A DNA stretch of 19,210 bases from Acidobacteriota bacterium (GTDB lineage Bacteria > Acidobacteriota > Terriglobia > Terriglobales > Acidobacteriaceae): the NCBI GenBank assembly GCA_021810735.1, contig JAJZIF010000019.1, positions 1 through 19,210 on the forward strand, in the 5' to 3' direction. A program made the position numbers and the translations under genes. Below are positions 1 to 6,964 of the stretch, piece by piece. Below the pieces are notes generated by a model, which worked only from the letters and a program-made list of their open reading frames with translations, did no database searches and was not told the origin of the DNA. Positions within the stretch are counted from its first letter, which is position 1. Each line of letters starts with the position of its first letter.

Positions 1-1380
1 GTCTATGACTTTGGCGGTGGTACCTTCGACATCTCCATCCTGAAACTGCACGATGGCATCTTTGAAGTGATTGCCACGAATGGCGACACGCATTTGGGCG
101 GCGACGATATCGACAATCTTCTGATCGCGATTGCGTTGGAGGATATTGCTGGAGATCTCGGTCTGGATGTCCGGCGCAACGGGGAAGCCATCCAGGCGAT
201 CCGCAAGGCGGTGATCGACGCGAAAATTGCGCTGTCGGTTGAAAGTTCCATTACGTTGGATATCACCTTACCGACGGGCCAGCGCTATCAACGAGAGATC
301 GCGCGGGATCAATTCGAGCAGCTGATTCGTCCTGTCATTGAGCGGACCATCGCGCCCTGCCGGCAGGCAATTCAGGATGCTGGAATCAAAATTGAAGCGA
401 TCGAAGAAGTGGTTCTCGTCGGCGGCTCTACCCGCATTCCCAGTGTCCGCAATTTGGTCGACGAAGTTTTCGGATTGGCCGCGCGCGGAAAAATGCCTCA
501 CGCCGAAATGAATCCCGACGAAGTGGTGGCACTCGGTGCAGCGGTGCAGGCCAACATTCTCGCAGGCGATTCGACGGCAACCAACGATCTGCTGCTGCTG
601 GACGTAACCCCGTTATCGCTCGGTATTGAGGCGCTTGGCGGCGTCGTAGCGCGCATCATCCAGCGCAACTCCACCATTCCCGCCTCCGCGACCGAACACT
701 TTACGACCGGCATCGATGGCCAGACGAATGTCGCCATCCATGTATTGCAAGGCGAACGTGAGTTGGCAAAGGATTGTCGCTCGCTGGCCCGGTTCGACCT
801 GAAAGGGATTCCGCCCATGACCGCAGGCATGCCGCGGATTGAGGTGAAATTTCTGATCGATGCGAATGGCATTCTCCACGTGACGGCACGCGAGCAGCGC
901 AGCGGCAAGCAGGCAGAGATTGAAGTGAAGCCCACCTATGGCCTGACAGATGAGCAAGTTGAAACGATGATCCTGGATTCGTTTGACCACGCCGAGGAGG
1001 ACTTCCGCGAGCGGCAACTGATTGAGGCCAAGAGCGAGGCTGAAACCATTCTCATCGCGGTCGAGAAAGCGCCGTTGAGCCCGGCATGGAAACTGTTGAA
1101 TCCGGTGGAAGTAGCCCGCATCCGGGAGACGCGCACCAATCTGGAAGAGGCGCGCTGCGGAAACGATTATCACGCGATCCGCAACGCAATCGACGCGCTC
1201 GATTATGCAACCCGGAACTTTGCGGAATTGCAAATGGACGCGGCCGTCCACTCTGCCATGAAGGGCAAGACGATGGATGCCGCAGTCCGGCAGATGGGCG
1301 ACGGCCCCACCGCACCTCATCCGATGGCCGCGCCGGAGTTTGAAACTGCGCCGACCGCAACTGAAGTTCAAAATAAGTGA
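1..1380 (+). CDS. hscA: Fe-S cluster assembly chaperone HscA (5' partial)
   Basis: Specialised Hsp70 that, with the J-protein HscB, helps move Fe-S clusters from the scaffold IscU to target proteins in the cytoplasm. The reading frame is open from base 1, so the gene starts upstream; 459 residues are visible, against about 616 in E. coli HscA, so most of the first ATPase lobe is missing. Visible features are the Hsp70 phosphate-binding signature (DFGGGTFD), the VGGSTRIP motif, the linker region DVTPLSLGIE, and the substrate-binding domain with GERELAKDCRSLARF followed by GIPP, which is far closer to HscA than to DnaK. The C-terminal lid is helical and lacks the acidic DnaK tail. fdx follows after 9 bases and iscX after that, the same order as the E. 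coli isc operon, which settles HscA over DnaK. Confidence 0.95.
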   Translation, partial: VYDFGGGTFDISILKLHDGIFEVIATNGDTHLGGDDIDNLLIAIALEDIAGDLGLDVRRNGEAIQAIRKAVIDAKIALSVESSITLDITLPTGQRYQREIARDQFEQLIRPVIERTIAPCRQAIQDAGIKIEAIEEVVLVGGSTRIPSVRNLVDEVFGLAARGKMPHAEMNPDEVVALGAAVQANILAGDSTATNDLLLLDVTPLSLGIEALGGVVARIIQRNSTIPASATEHFTTGIDGQTNVAIHVLQGERELAKDCRSLARFDLKGIPPMTAGMPRIEVKFLIDANGILHVTAREQRSGKQAEIEVKPTYGLTDEQVETMILDSFDHAEEDFRERQLIEAKSEAETILIAVEKAPLSPAWKLLNPVEVARIRETRTNLEEARCGNDYHAIRNAIDALDYATRNFAELQMDAAVHSAMKGKTMDAAVRQMGDGPTAPHPMAAPEFETAPTATEVQNK

Positions 1381-1389
1381 GAGCAGCCT

Positions 1390-1851
1390 ATGGCACATAC
1401 CAGCAGCATTGAAACCGACAAGCCCATCGATTTGACCAAGCCACCCGCAGTTGGCGTGGTTCGGGTGACCTTTCTTCCCGAAGGCCGTACGGTCGAATTC
1501 GACTATGGAACCATGCCGTACGATCACCATGGCAAGCCTATGTCCTTCCTTGACGTGGCAGAAAATTTCGGCATCTTTCTCGATCACGCCTGCGGCGGCG
1601 CCTGCGCCTGCACCACTTGTCATCTCTGGGTCAAAGAGGGCGCATCCGGAATCAGCGAGGCCGACGACGACGAGCTGGACCGTATGGAAACAGCGGCGGA
1701 TGTTCAACTGAACTCCCGGCTTGGTTGCCAGGCCGTAATCACTGGGCCAGGTAATTATGTGGTAGAAATTCCCAAGTGGAACCGCAATTACGTTTCCGAA
1801 GGCAAACCTCTTTCCTTGGCGGACGAGACGGCGAAGTCCTCCAATTCCTAA
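1390..1851 (+). CDS. fdx: Isc-type [2Fe-2S] ferredoxin
   Basis: Adrenodoxin-like 2Fe-2S ferredoxin that supplies electrons during Fe-S cluster assembly in the cytoplasm. The cluster ligands are visible as Cys68, Cys74 and Cys77 (the CX5CX2C part of CGGACACTTC) plus the distant Cys113 in SRLGCQA. The extra non-ligand Cys72 is also typical of Isc ferredoxins. At 153 residues it is longer than E. coli Fdx (111): there is an N-terminal extension of about 20 residues, a short insert around residues 43-51 (PYDHHGKPM) and a longer C-terminal tail after PKWNRNY. It starts 9 bases after the hscA stop and is followed by iscX, so it is almost certainly co-transcribed. The ribosome-binding site is weak (GAGAG), which suggests coupling to hscA translation. 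Confidence 0.95.
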   Translation: MAHTSSIETDKPIDLTKPPAVGVVRVTFLPEGRTVEFDYGTMPYDHHGKPMSFLDVAENFGIFLDHACGGACACTTCHLWVKEGASGISEADDDELDRMETAADVQLNSRLGCQAVITGPGNYVVEIPKWNRNYVSEGKPLSLADETAKSSNS

Positions 1852-1872
1852 TCAAAACCCGAAGGAGTTCCC

Positions 1873-2091
1873 GTGCCACAAATCACCTGGAGTGACGCTG
1901 AAGAGATTGGAATCCTGCTGCAGGAAAAATTTCCTGAGACTGACCCGCTGACTGTTCGCTTCACAGAACTGCATCGCTTCGTGACGGAACTGCCTGGCTT
2001 CGCGGATGATCCGCAAAAGTCGAATGAGGGGAAGCTGGAAGCGATCCAGATGGCTTGGTATGAAGAGTGGAAAGACGCAAATGCGAATTAG
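1873..2091 (+). CDS. iscX: Fe-S assembly protein IscX
   Basis: Small acidic protein of 72 residues (E. coli IscX is 66) that binds the cysteine desulfurase IscS and iron and modulates cluster assembly. The family pattern is clear: an N-terminal ITWSDAEEIGILL helix, an FPETDPLTVRFTELHRFV segment, and LPGF, then the acidic C-terminal part ending LEAIQMAWYEEW. The start is GTG at 1873, supported by a strong ribosome-binding site (GAAGGAG, 1861-1867) five bases upstream. It is the last gene of the isc operon; downstream the convergent dehydrogenase begins after 75 bases, with no clear intrinsic terminator between them. Confidence 0.93.
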   Translation: MPQITWSDAEEIGILLQEKFPETDPLTVRFTELHRFVTELPGFADDPQKSNEGKLEAIQMAWYEEWKDANAN

Positions 2092-2166
2092 TCTAAGGAA
2101 GGACGGCGCGGGAAATCGAAGTTTACGATTCTGCGAGGCTGGGATCGTAGCAAGAGCATGAGCCCT

Positions 2167-2982
2167 TCATCTCCACCATAAAGGACTTATTGTGATCCCA
2201 CCATCGTGCACCAATTCGGCGCCGTTGATATATGCAGCTTCATCCGACGCAAGAAAAGCGGCTGACGCCGCGATCTCCTCTGCTGTTGCCAGTCGCCCGG
2301 CCAGTATTTTGCTTTCCAGCTTGCGCATTACTTCCGGATCGCTCAGCAATTCCCGGTTCATGTCGGTTACGGCGCCCTCCGGGCAAAGCAGATTGGAAGT
2401 GATTCCATATGGTCCCAGCTCCATCGCCGCCATCCGGCTGACCATCCGCAACCCTGCCTTGGCTACGCAATACGCTCCCTGCTGTGCCGTGGGCAGCAAC
2501 GATGCAGTCGAGCCGATGTGAATGAGACGCCCCCCGCGGTTACGCTGTTGCATGTGCTGCCCCACGATCTGCGTGCAGTGCAATGCGCCTGTAAGATCGA
2601 CGTCGAGCATGCGTTTCCAGTCTTCTGGAGCGCACTCCATGATACTTCCGAACACGATAATTCCGGCATTGTTGACCAAAATGTCGATGTTCGAGAAACG
2701 GTCAAGAACTGCCTGCACAGTTCTTTCTACATTTTCGCGATCCGCTACGTCAGTTTGTCGGCCAATGCATTCACGGCCAAGTGCGCGAATCTCCTTCTCT
2801 GCAGATGACATTGAATCAGTACAAATATCGGCGATCGCGATATCGGCACCTTCCTGGGCGAATCGCAGAGCGATCGCACGCCCAATGCCCTTTGCTCCCC
2901 CGGTGATAATCGCTACCTTGCCTTTGAGTCGATCCGGTGAAGGAGTGATGTGCGATTGATATTTCTCCGTATTCGAAGTCAT
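2167..2982 (-). CDS. SDR-family NAD-type dehydrogenase, possibly a sugar 1-dehydrogenase
   Basis: Classical short-chain dehydrogenase of 271 residues. Seen: cofactor motif TGGAKGIG (27-34), an aspartate ending strand beta-2 (Asp52 in AIADIC) that favours NAD over NADP, NNAG (104-107), active-site Ser158 in HIGSTAS, and the YxxxK pair Tyr171/Lys175 in AYCVAK. There is no signal peptide, so it is cytoplasmic. ATG at 2982 is chosen over an in-frame GTG at 3006 because GGAG lies six bases before it. It is the last gene of the minus-strand set, 264 bases after the GH27 gene. SDRs that oxidise L-rhamnose or L-fucose to the lactone are known, and the nearby rhamnosidase and RhmD-like dehydratase make that role attractive. 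This is inference: SDR sequences alone do not fix the substrate. Confidence 0.88.
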   Translation of the reverse strand: MTSNTEKYQSHITPSPDRLKGKVAIITGGAKGIGRAIALRFAQEGADIAIADICTDSMSSAEKEIRALGRECIGRQTDVADRENVERTVQAVLDRFSNIDILVNNAGIIVFGSIMECAPEDWKRMLDVDLTGALHCTQIVGQHMQQRNRGGRLIHIGSTASLLPTAQQGAYCVAKAGLRMVSRMAAMELGPYGITSNLLCPEGAVTDMNRELLSDPEVMRKLESKILAGRLATAEEIAASAAFLASDEAAYINGAELVHDGGITISPLWWR

Positions 2983-2988
2983 GTCTTT

Positions 2989-2992
2989 CTCC
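2989..2992 (-). promoter_or_regulatory. Ribosome-binding site deciding the SDR start
   Basis: GGAG on the minus strand, six bases upstream of the ATG at 2982. The upstream in-frame GTG (3006) lacks a comparable site, so the shorter protein is preferred. Confidence 0.6.
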
Positions 2993-3246
2993 GCTTCCTT
3001 GCCCACAGGCTCCAGACTGGAAGATGTAGCCCATTCGACCGCATGATAGACGTCATACTTTAGAATTCAGATGTATACAGCACGCTAGCGGGAGAAGAAG
3101 CGACTCCACGTATTGAACTACTGCAACCTTAGCGGTGCCGGAGGACGATCTCCGAATGAAGGAGAAACGCGCCTGGTTCGTTTGACTCACGTTTCTCGGC
3201 GCACGCATGGCTCGGATTATTCTTGCTTCATTCCTTTTATTCCAGT

Positions 3247-4941
3247 TCAGTTGGGCAGTGACCAAATTTGGTCCGACTGATTGTGTCCGCAGGTCTGTAT
3301 GCTCAGGGGTTGCGATTGATTGTCCGGGCCGCTTGCCGTGAGACATTCGCCATCGGCACTCACTAAATTTCCGAGCAGTGTATATTTCCAACGCTGGTCT
3401 TTGCGGGCGGAACATCCCTGCATCGACGGCTTGCCGTTCGCAGGAACGAGGCATTTTCCAGCAGATTTCAAGGCTCCGCTGGGCGTGATCGTCCAAGCTT
3501 CCGCTGAAGTTCCCGCACAATCCTCGACGCTTCCCGAGACAGCCAGACAGCGCGTGTAGTTGTCCATGTCGCGATGCCTGCCGGCTGCGACCATGATGAT
3601 GGCACCCGTGCGCGTCGGCGTGCCGCAGGAGGGTGCAGCGTGGACGCGCCAGATCGCGATATCGTGACTGGCAACGTTCGCCTGCAAGGTCGATGCCGCA
3701 GGTTGATCCGTTCCGCTCCAAAGATTCCATGCTGTAAGGCGGCATCCGGCGTTCGCCGCAAAGCCGAAATCGGCAGGATGCAGTTCGAGCTGGATCGGCG
3801 AAGTTCCGCGATTGAGCACCGCGATCGCGTAACTGCCGCCGCTAAGCTTCTTGAACAGGACATCCATGATTTGGTTACGCCGCACCAACGTGGCCATCTT
3901 GCCCAACGCGTCCTGATCGATCGCGAGGACGGCCTTGTTGCCGAGAATCGCCACCGCCTGTGGGCTGAGCCTGCCGACATCGGAGCTGAGGATCAATGGC
4001 GCCGACATCATCGACCACAAGGCGAGTTGAGTGCGGGTTTCCGCCAGGCTCATGCCGTCAGCGCCACCGATGATGAAGTCCGCGTCATTCCAGTTGCCGG
4101 GTTTCTGGAATCGGCCCAGCGGAAGATTGTAGGAATAGTTCCAAAGCACGCTATGAAAGCGGGGATCGTCCGGTTTCTTCACATGGAAGTTCGCCATATC
4201 TGAACCTTCGCGCCAAAGTTGACCGTAGTCGCGAACCCAGCTCAGGACGTCATACCAGTCGGGCGTTCCCTGAAAATACGCCGGGGCCGATTCTGAAAAA
4301 ACCATAGGGCGGTTCACGGCTTTCAGCGCTGCACTTTGTGCCGCATAGGCCTTGCGGTAGGCGTCAGCCTTAGTGCCGCCAGCGGGCACATAGACCTTGC
4401 AGCCGTCCAGCTTCAGGTAATCGACGCCCCACGATGCAAATAGCCGAGTGTCCTGGAGAAAATGATCCTTGCCGCCTCCATCAGGCTCGCCGCTTCCGGC
4501 CAAGCCATCACAGGTTTCGTAGCCGGCATCCTCATAGATGCCAAACTTCAGACCCATCGCATGGATGGCTTGGGCGACCGGCTTCATCCCCTGAGGAAAG
4601 CGCTGCGGATCGGCCTGCAGGTTGCCCTGGGCATCGCGATCTTTCTGCATCCAGCAATCGTCGATGGTCACCGTATTGTAGCCATGTGCGGCAAGCCCAG
4701 TCTTCACCAGGCCCTTGGCATTGGCGAGAATATCCTGCGCGGTATAACCGCACTGATATTGGGCCCAGTCGTTCCACCCCATCGGCGGAGTAGCGGCTAA
4801 CATCTGTCGGCCCTTAACCGGTGAGGCAAAGCAGGGAGCCGCCACCCCGCAGATGAAACACAACAGCAGTGTCGCCAGCATGCCCGACGGAAGACGGCGC
4901 AGGCAGACAGGACGGTCCAACATGCGGAATCCGCGATCCAT
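3247..4941 (-). CDS. Secreted GH27 alpha-galactosidase with ricin-type lectin tail
   Basis: Glycoside hydrolase of family GH27 (retaining alpha-galactosidases; some members are beta-L-arabinopyranosidases), 564 residues. A Sec signal peptide covers about residues 1-39 (hydrophobic core MLATLLLCFICGVAAPCFA). The TIM barrel begins with PPMGWNDW (52-59). The nucleophile is Asp179 in YLKLDGC, and the acid/base is probably Asp248 in LWREGSDM, which lines up with the usual WRTTGDI. A beta-sandwich follows, then a C-terminal region from about 455 with ricin-B-like repeats carrying QxW-type ends (DQRWKY, DQIWSL), a likely carbohydrate-binding module. The start has a perfect GGAGG (4948-4952) six bases upstream. 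It lies 179 bases after the sulfatase and may be co-transcribed with it. Removal of galactose or arabinose side chains is expected; the natural substrate is not shown. Confidence 0.92.
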   Translation of the reverse strand: MDRGFRMLDRPVCLRRLPSGMLATLLLCFICGVAAPCFASPVKGRQMLAATPPMGWNDWAQYQCGYTAQDILANAKGLVKTGLAAHGYNTVTIDDCWMQKDRDAQGNLQADPQRFPQGMKPVAQAIHAMGLKFGIYEDAGYETCDGLAGSGEPDGGGKDHFLQDTRLFASWGVDYLKLDGCKVYVPAGGTKADAYRKAYAAQSAALKAVNRPMVFSESAPAYFQGTPDWYDVLSWVRDYGQLWREGSDMANFHVKKPDDPRFHSVLWNYSYNLPLGRFQKPGNWNDADFIIGGADGMSLAETRTQLALWSMMSAPLILSSDVGRLSPQAVAILGNKAVLAIDQDALGKMATLVRRNQIMDVLFKKLSGGSYAIAVLNRGTSPIQLELHPADFGFAANAGCRLTAWNLWSGTDQPAASTLQANVASHDIAIWRVHAAPSCGTPTRTGAIIMVAAGRHRDMDNYTRCLAVSGSVEDCAGTSAEAWTITPSGALKSAGKCLVPANGKPSMQGCSARKDQRWKYTLLGNLVSADGECLTASGPDNQSQPLSIQTCGHNQSDQIWSLPN

Positions 4942-5005
4942 AAAATTCCTCCGAGTATAGGTGATCCCAAGACCGGTTGCAGACAGAATCGTGAAGTTGA
5001 GATTG

Positions 5006-5024
5006 TTATCGGGAGTTTTTGATA
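5006..5024. promoter_or_regulatory. Candidate TTATC-N10-GATA site upstream of GH27
   Basis: TTATC and GATA separated by ten bases, about 65 bases before the GH27 start. A similar arrangement (TTATC, ten bases, GATA, with a shared TTTnT before GATA) lies at 6877-6895, about 70 bases before the CocE-type hydrolase. The next bases also form a GGAGT/ACTCC hairpin (5012-5028) with no T-run, so it is not a terminator. A regulatory role is speculative. Confidence 0.2.
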
Positions 5025-5120
5025 CTCCGAAAGACGCCCATATGTGCCTGATTACAGCGAATCGGGAAATGGCTCTGAAACATGCGGTACCGACAGCTTT
5101 CTATGGCCAGTTCGTTCCGC

Positions 5121-6680
5121 TCAGGACGGTTGGCAAAAATCAAACTTCATGCAGTGTACCTTGGCATCGCGAGGACGCAGATACCAGTCGAGCGAGTCAT
5201 TCATGCTCATGCCGGATGGTTCCTCGGCCGCCTGTGGATGCGTTGCACGAAAGAGCGACAGCATCTGCATGGAAAAGTTCTGGACTACCTCGGGGTGTTG
5301 GGAAGCCACGTTCTGAAATTCTCCCGGGTCGTTCTTCAAATCGAAAAGATGGATCGTACGTCCCGGCAGCGGATCATCTGTCATGTAGCCATCCAGCCTG
5401 AATCGCTTTCCGCTGCAGTGAATCAATTTCCAGCGGTCCGTCCGAACGCAGGCTTCTTCATTTTCAAGATATTCGCTGAAGATGGATTGCCGTGGATTCG
5501 TGCTGCGCCCGGTCCTCAGGTATCCGGAGAGACTCTGCCCATGATTCAAACTGAATGGCTCCGCGCCCAGCATTTCCAATAGCGTTGGCGGCACATCGAC
5601 GGATTCCGTAAAATTCTGCACCACAGTACCAGAACGGATGCGTCCCGGCCAGCGCATGATGAGCGGGACCTGCAGGGCGGGATCATAGCAGACATGCTTT
5701 TCAAACCTGCCGTGCTGTCCCAGGCTGTAGCCGTGGTCCGCCATATAAATCACCAGCGTGTCGTTCTCCAGATTGAGTCGGCGCAGTGCATCCAGAACTG
5801 CGCCTACATTCCGGTCTAAGAAGCGCACGGACGTGTAATAGGCGGCAATAATGCCCTGCTTCTGTTTGTCGGTCAAACCTCTGAAGACCAGAGGAATCTG
5901 ACCTGCATCCTCAGGCCCTACTTCGGGAACAGGAAAATCCGCGGCATTGAAATCGTTTCGGTCCTCGATTGGAAAATTAAAGGGCGAATGAGGCTCACGG
6001 AAGCTGACCCACAATGCGAAGGGATCATCTTTGTGCTCGCGGAGATAGTTCGTTGCTTGCTGGACTACCCATGTGCTTTCCATCTGCTCATAGGTGCGTG
6101 GGAATGGCAACTTGTCCGAATCGAGCCAAATACTGGCTGGATCTTGGAATGGTCGCCATTTCGGTTTTACGCGAATATCGCCGAAGTCGGGAGTTGGACC
6201 CACGGCCGCCGCCCAATCCCGTGACACGATATCCTCCGTCTCCGCAAGGTCGAAGCCATGCAGACCAGGCCGGCCTGGCGTGTTGAAGTGCATCTTGCCA
6301 AAAACCGCAGGCTGATATCCGCTTGCCCCCAATTGTTTCGCCAGGGTGGGCTTATCTTCCGCCAGTACGCCGTCTAGAACGGTAACGCCCGCGGAATGCG
6401 GGAGCTGACTGGTGAAGAACGACTGCCGAGATGGCGTGCATACCGGCGAGTTGCAATAGTGTCGTGCAAACCTGGTTCCTTCAGAAGCCAGCTGGTTCAT
6501 ATTGGGGGTGTACGCTCGACTGTTCCCCTGCGCACCCATCACATACCCGGCATGATCGTCCGCCAGAATATAGAGCAGATTTGGCTTCCGGTCCCGCGCA
6601 TAGGCAACGCGTGGGCGTAAGTATGCGCCAGCCAGTGCGCCCGTTGCCGTGCCGAGTAGCTGTCTTCTGGTAATTGACAT
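5121..6680 (-). CDS. Tat-exported formylglycine-dependent sulfatase
   Basis: Type I (S1 family) sulfatase of 519 residues that hydrolyses sulfate esters outside the cytoplasm. The catalytic cysteine, converted to formylglycine, is Cys81 in CTPSR (CxPxR signature). The metal-binding pair is Asp41-Asp42 in ILADDH, and the later metal site is in MADHGYSLGQHG. The N-terminus MSITRRQLLG followed by a hydrophobic stretch is a twin-arginine signal. The start at 6680 is preferred over an upstream ATG at 6731 because AGGAG (6687-6691) lies six bases before it and the shorter form puts the RR motif at the N-terminus. A promoter is visible just upstream. It heads the minus-strand set sulfatase, GH27, SDR. 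No sulfatase-maturing enzyme (FGE or anSME) is in the window. The substrate is unknown; with a rhamnosidase nearby, a sulfated rhamnose-containing glycan is a reasonable guess. Confidence 0.93.
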   Translation of the reverse strand: MSITRRQLLGTATGALAGAYLRPRVAYARDRKPNLLYILADDHAGYVMGAQGNSRAYTPNMNQLASEGTRFARHYCNSPVCTPSRQSFFTSQLPHSAGVTVLDGVLAEDKPTLAKQLGASGYQPAVFGKMHFNTPGRPGLHGFDLAETEDIVSRDWAAAVGPTPDFGDIRVKPKWRPFQDPASIWLDSDKLPFPRTYEQMESTWVVQQATNYLREHKDDPFALWVSFREPHSPFNFPIEDRNDFNAADFPVPEVGPEDAGQIPLVFRGLTDKQKQGIIAAYYTSVRFLDRNVGAVLDALRRLNLENDTLVIYMADHGYSLGQHGRFEKHVCYDPALQVPLIMRWPGRIRSGTVVQNFTESVDVPPTLLEMLGAEPFSLNHGQSLSGYLRTGRSTNPRQSIFSEYLENEEACVRTDRWKLIHCSGKRFRLDGYMTDDPLPGRTIHLFDLKNDPGEFQNVASQHPEVVQNFSMQMLSLFRATHPQAAEEPSGMSMNDSLDWYLRPRDAKVHCMKFDFCQPS

Positions 6681-6686
6681 CACGAT

Positions 6687-6691
6687 CTCCT
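6687..6691 (-). promoter_or_regulatory. Ribosome-binding site deciding the sulfatase start
   Basis: AGGAG on the minus strand, six bases before the ATG at 6680. It supports the start that places the twin-arginine motif at the extreme N-terminus. Confidence 0.65.
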
Positions 6692-6702
6692 GTAACCGAA
6701 AT

Positions 6703-6731
6703 AATATAGAGAAACATCTGCTGGTCCACAA
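6703..6731 (-). promoter_or_regulatory. Probable sigma-70-like promoter of the sulfatase gene
   Basis: On the minus strand, TTGTGG (6726-6731), a 17-base spacer and TATATT (6703-6708, five of six matches to TATAAT). It would give a leader of roughly 15-20 bases before the start at 6680. The -35 box is only half matched. Confidence 0.4.
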
Positions 6732-6876
6732 AGAATCCAGCCAAGGAAAACGATCAAACTGTCATATTCGCAGGTCCATTCCAGCCATTCACCTTCCTTC
6801 TTTCAGGAGAACCCAGATGCCAAAGTAAGCGTAGGTTACCCAATCATGCAACATTGTGTCAACTTGTGAGCGTAAA

Positions 6877-6895
6877 TTATCTTCCGTTTGTGATA
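6877..6895. promoter_or_regulatory. Candidate TTATC-N10-GATA site upstream of CocE-type gene
   Basis: TTATC and GATA ten bases apart, about 70 bases before the start at 6965, resembling the element at 5006-5024. It lies in the 284-base divergent region between the sulfatase and this gene, where no ORF is convincing and no strong plus-strand promoter is seen. Low confidence. Confidence 0.2.
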
Positions 6896-6964
6896 TGTTC
6901 GACCGTGATCGCATGTAAAGCGTCACCAAAGGATGACAGGACGAAAGAGGGGGAAGTAGCCCGC

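Noticed and set aside
1..1380. DnaK instead of HscA
   Set aside because: The DCRSLARF...GIPP segment and the hscA-fdx-iscX order fit HscA, and the acidic DnaK tail is missing.
613..1707. 364-codon open frame on the minus strand across hscA and fdx
   Set aside because: It is fully antisense to two clearly conserved genes, has low-complexity arginine- and glycine-rich translation and no recognisable family; a shadow of codon bias.
3053..3745. 230-codon minus-strand frame overlapping the end of GH27
   Set aside because: It lies in another frame of the GH27 lectin tail, which has clear ricin-type features, and continues into non-coding sequence.
4190..4260. Apparent loss of the GH27 acid/base aspartate (RDYGQ)
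   Set aside because: On re-alignment the proper counterpart of WRTTGDI is WREGSDM a few residues later, so Asp248 fills the role and the active site looks complete.
5012..5028. GGAGT/ACTCC hairpin as a terminator between the sulfatase and GH27
   Set aside because: No T-run follows it on either strand and the stem is short, so it is kept only as part of a possible regulatory site.
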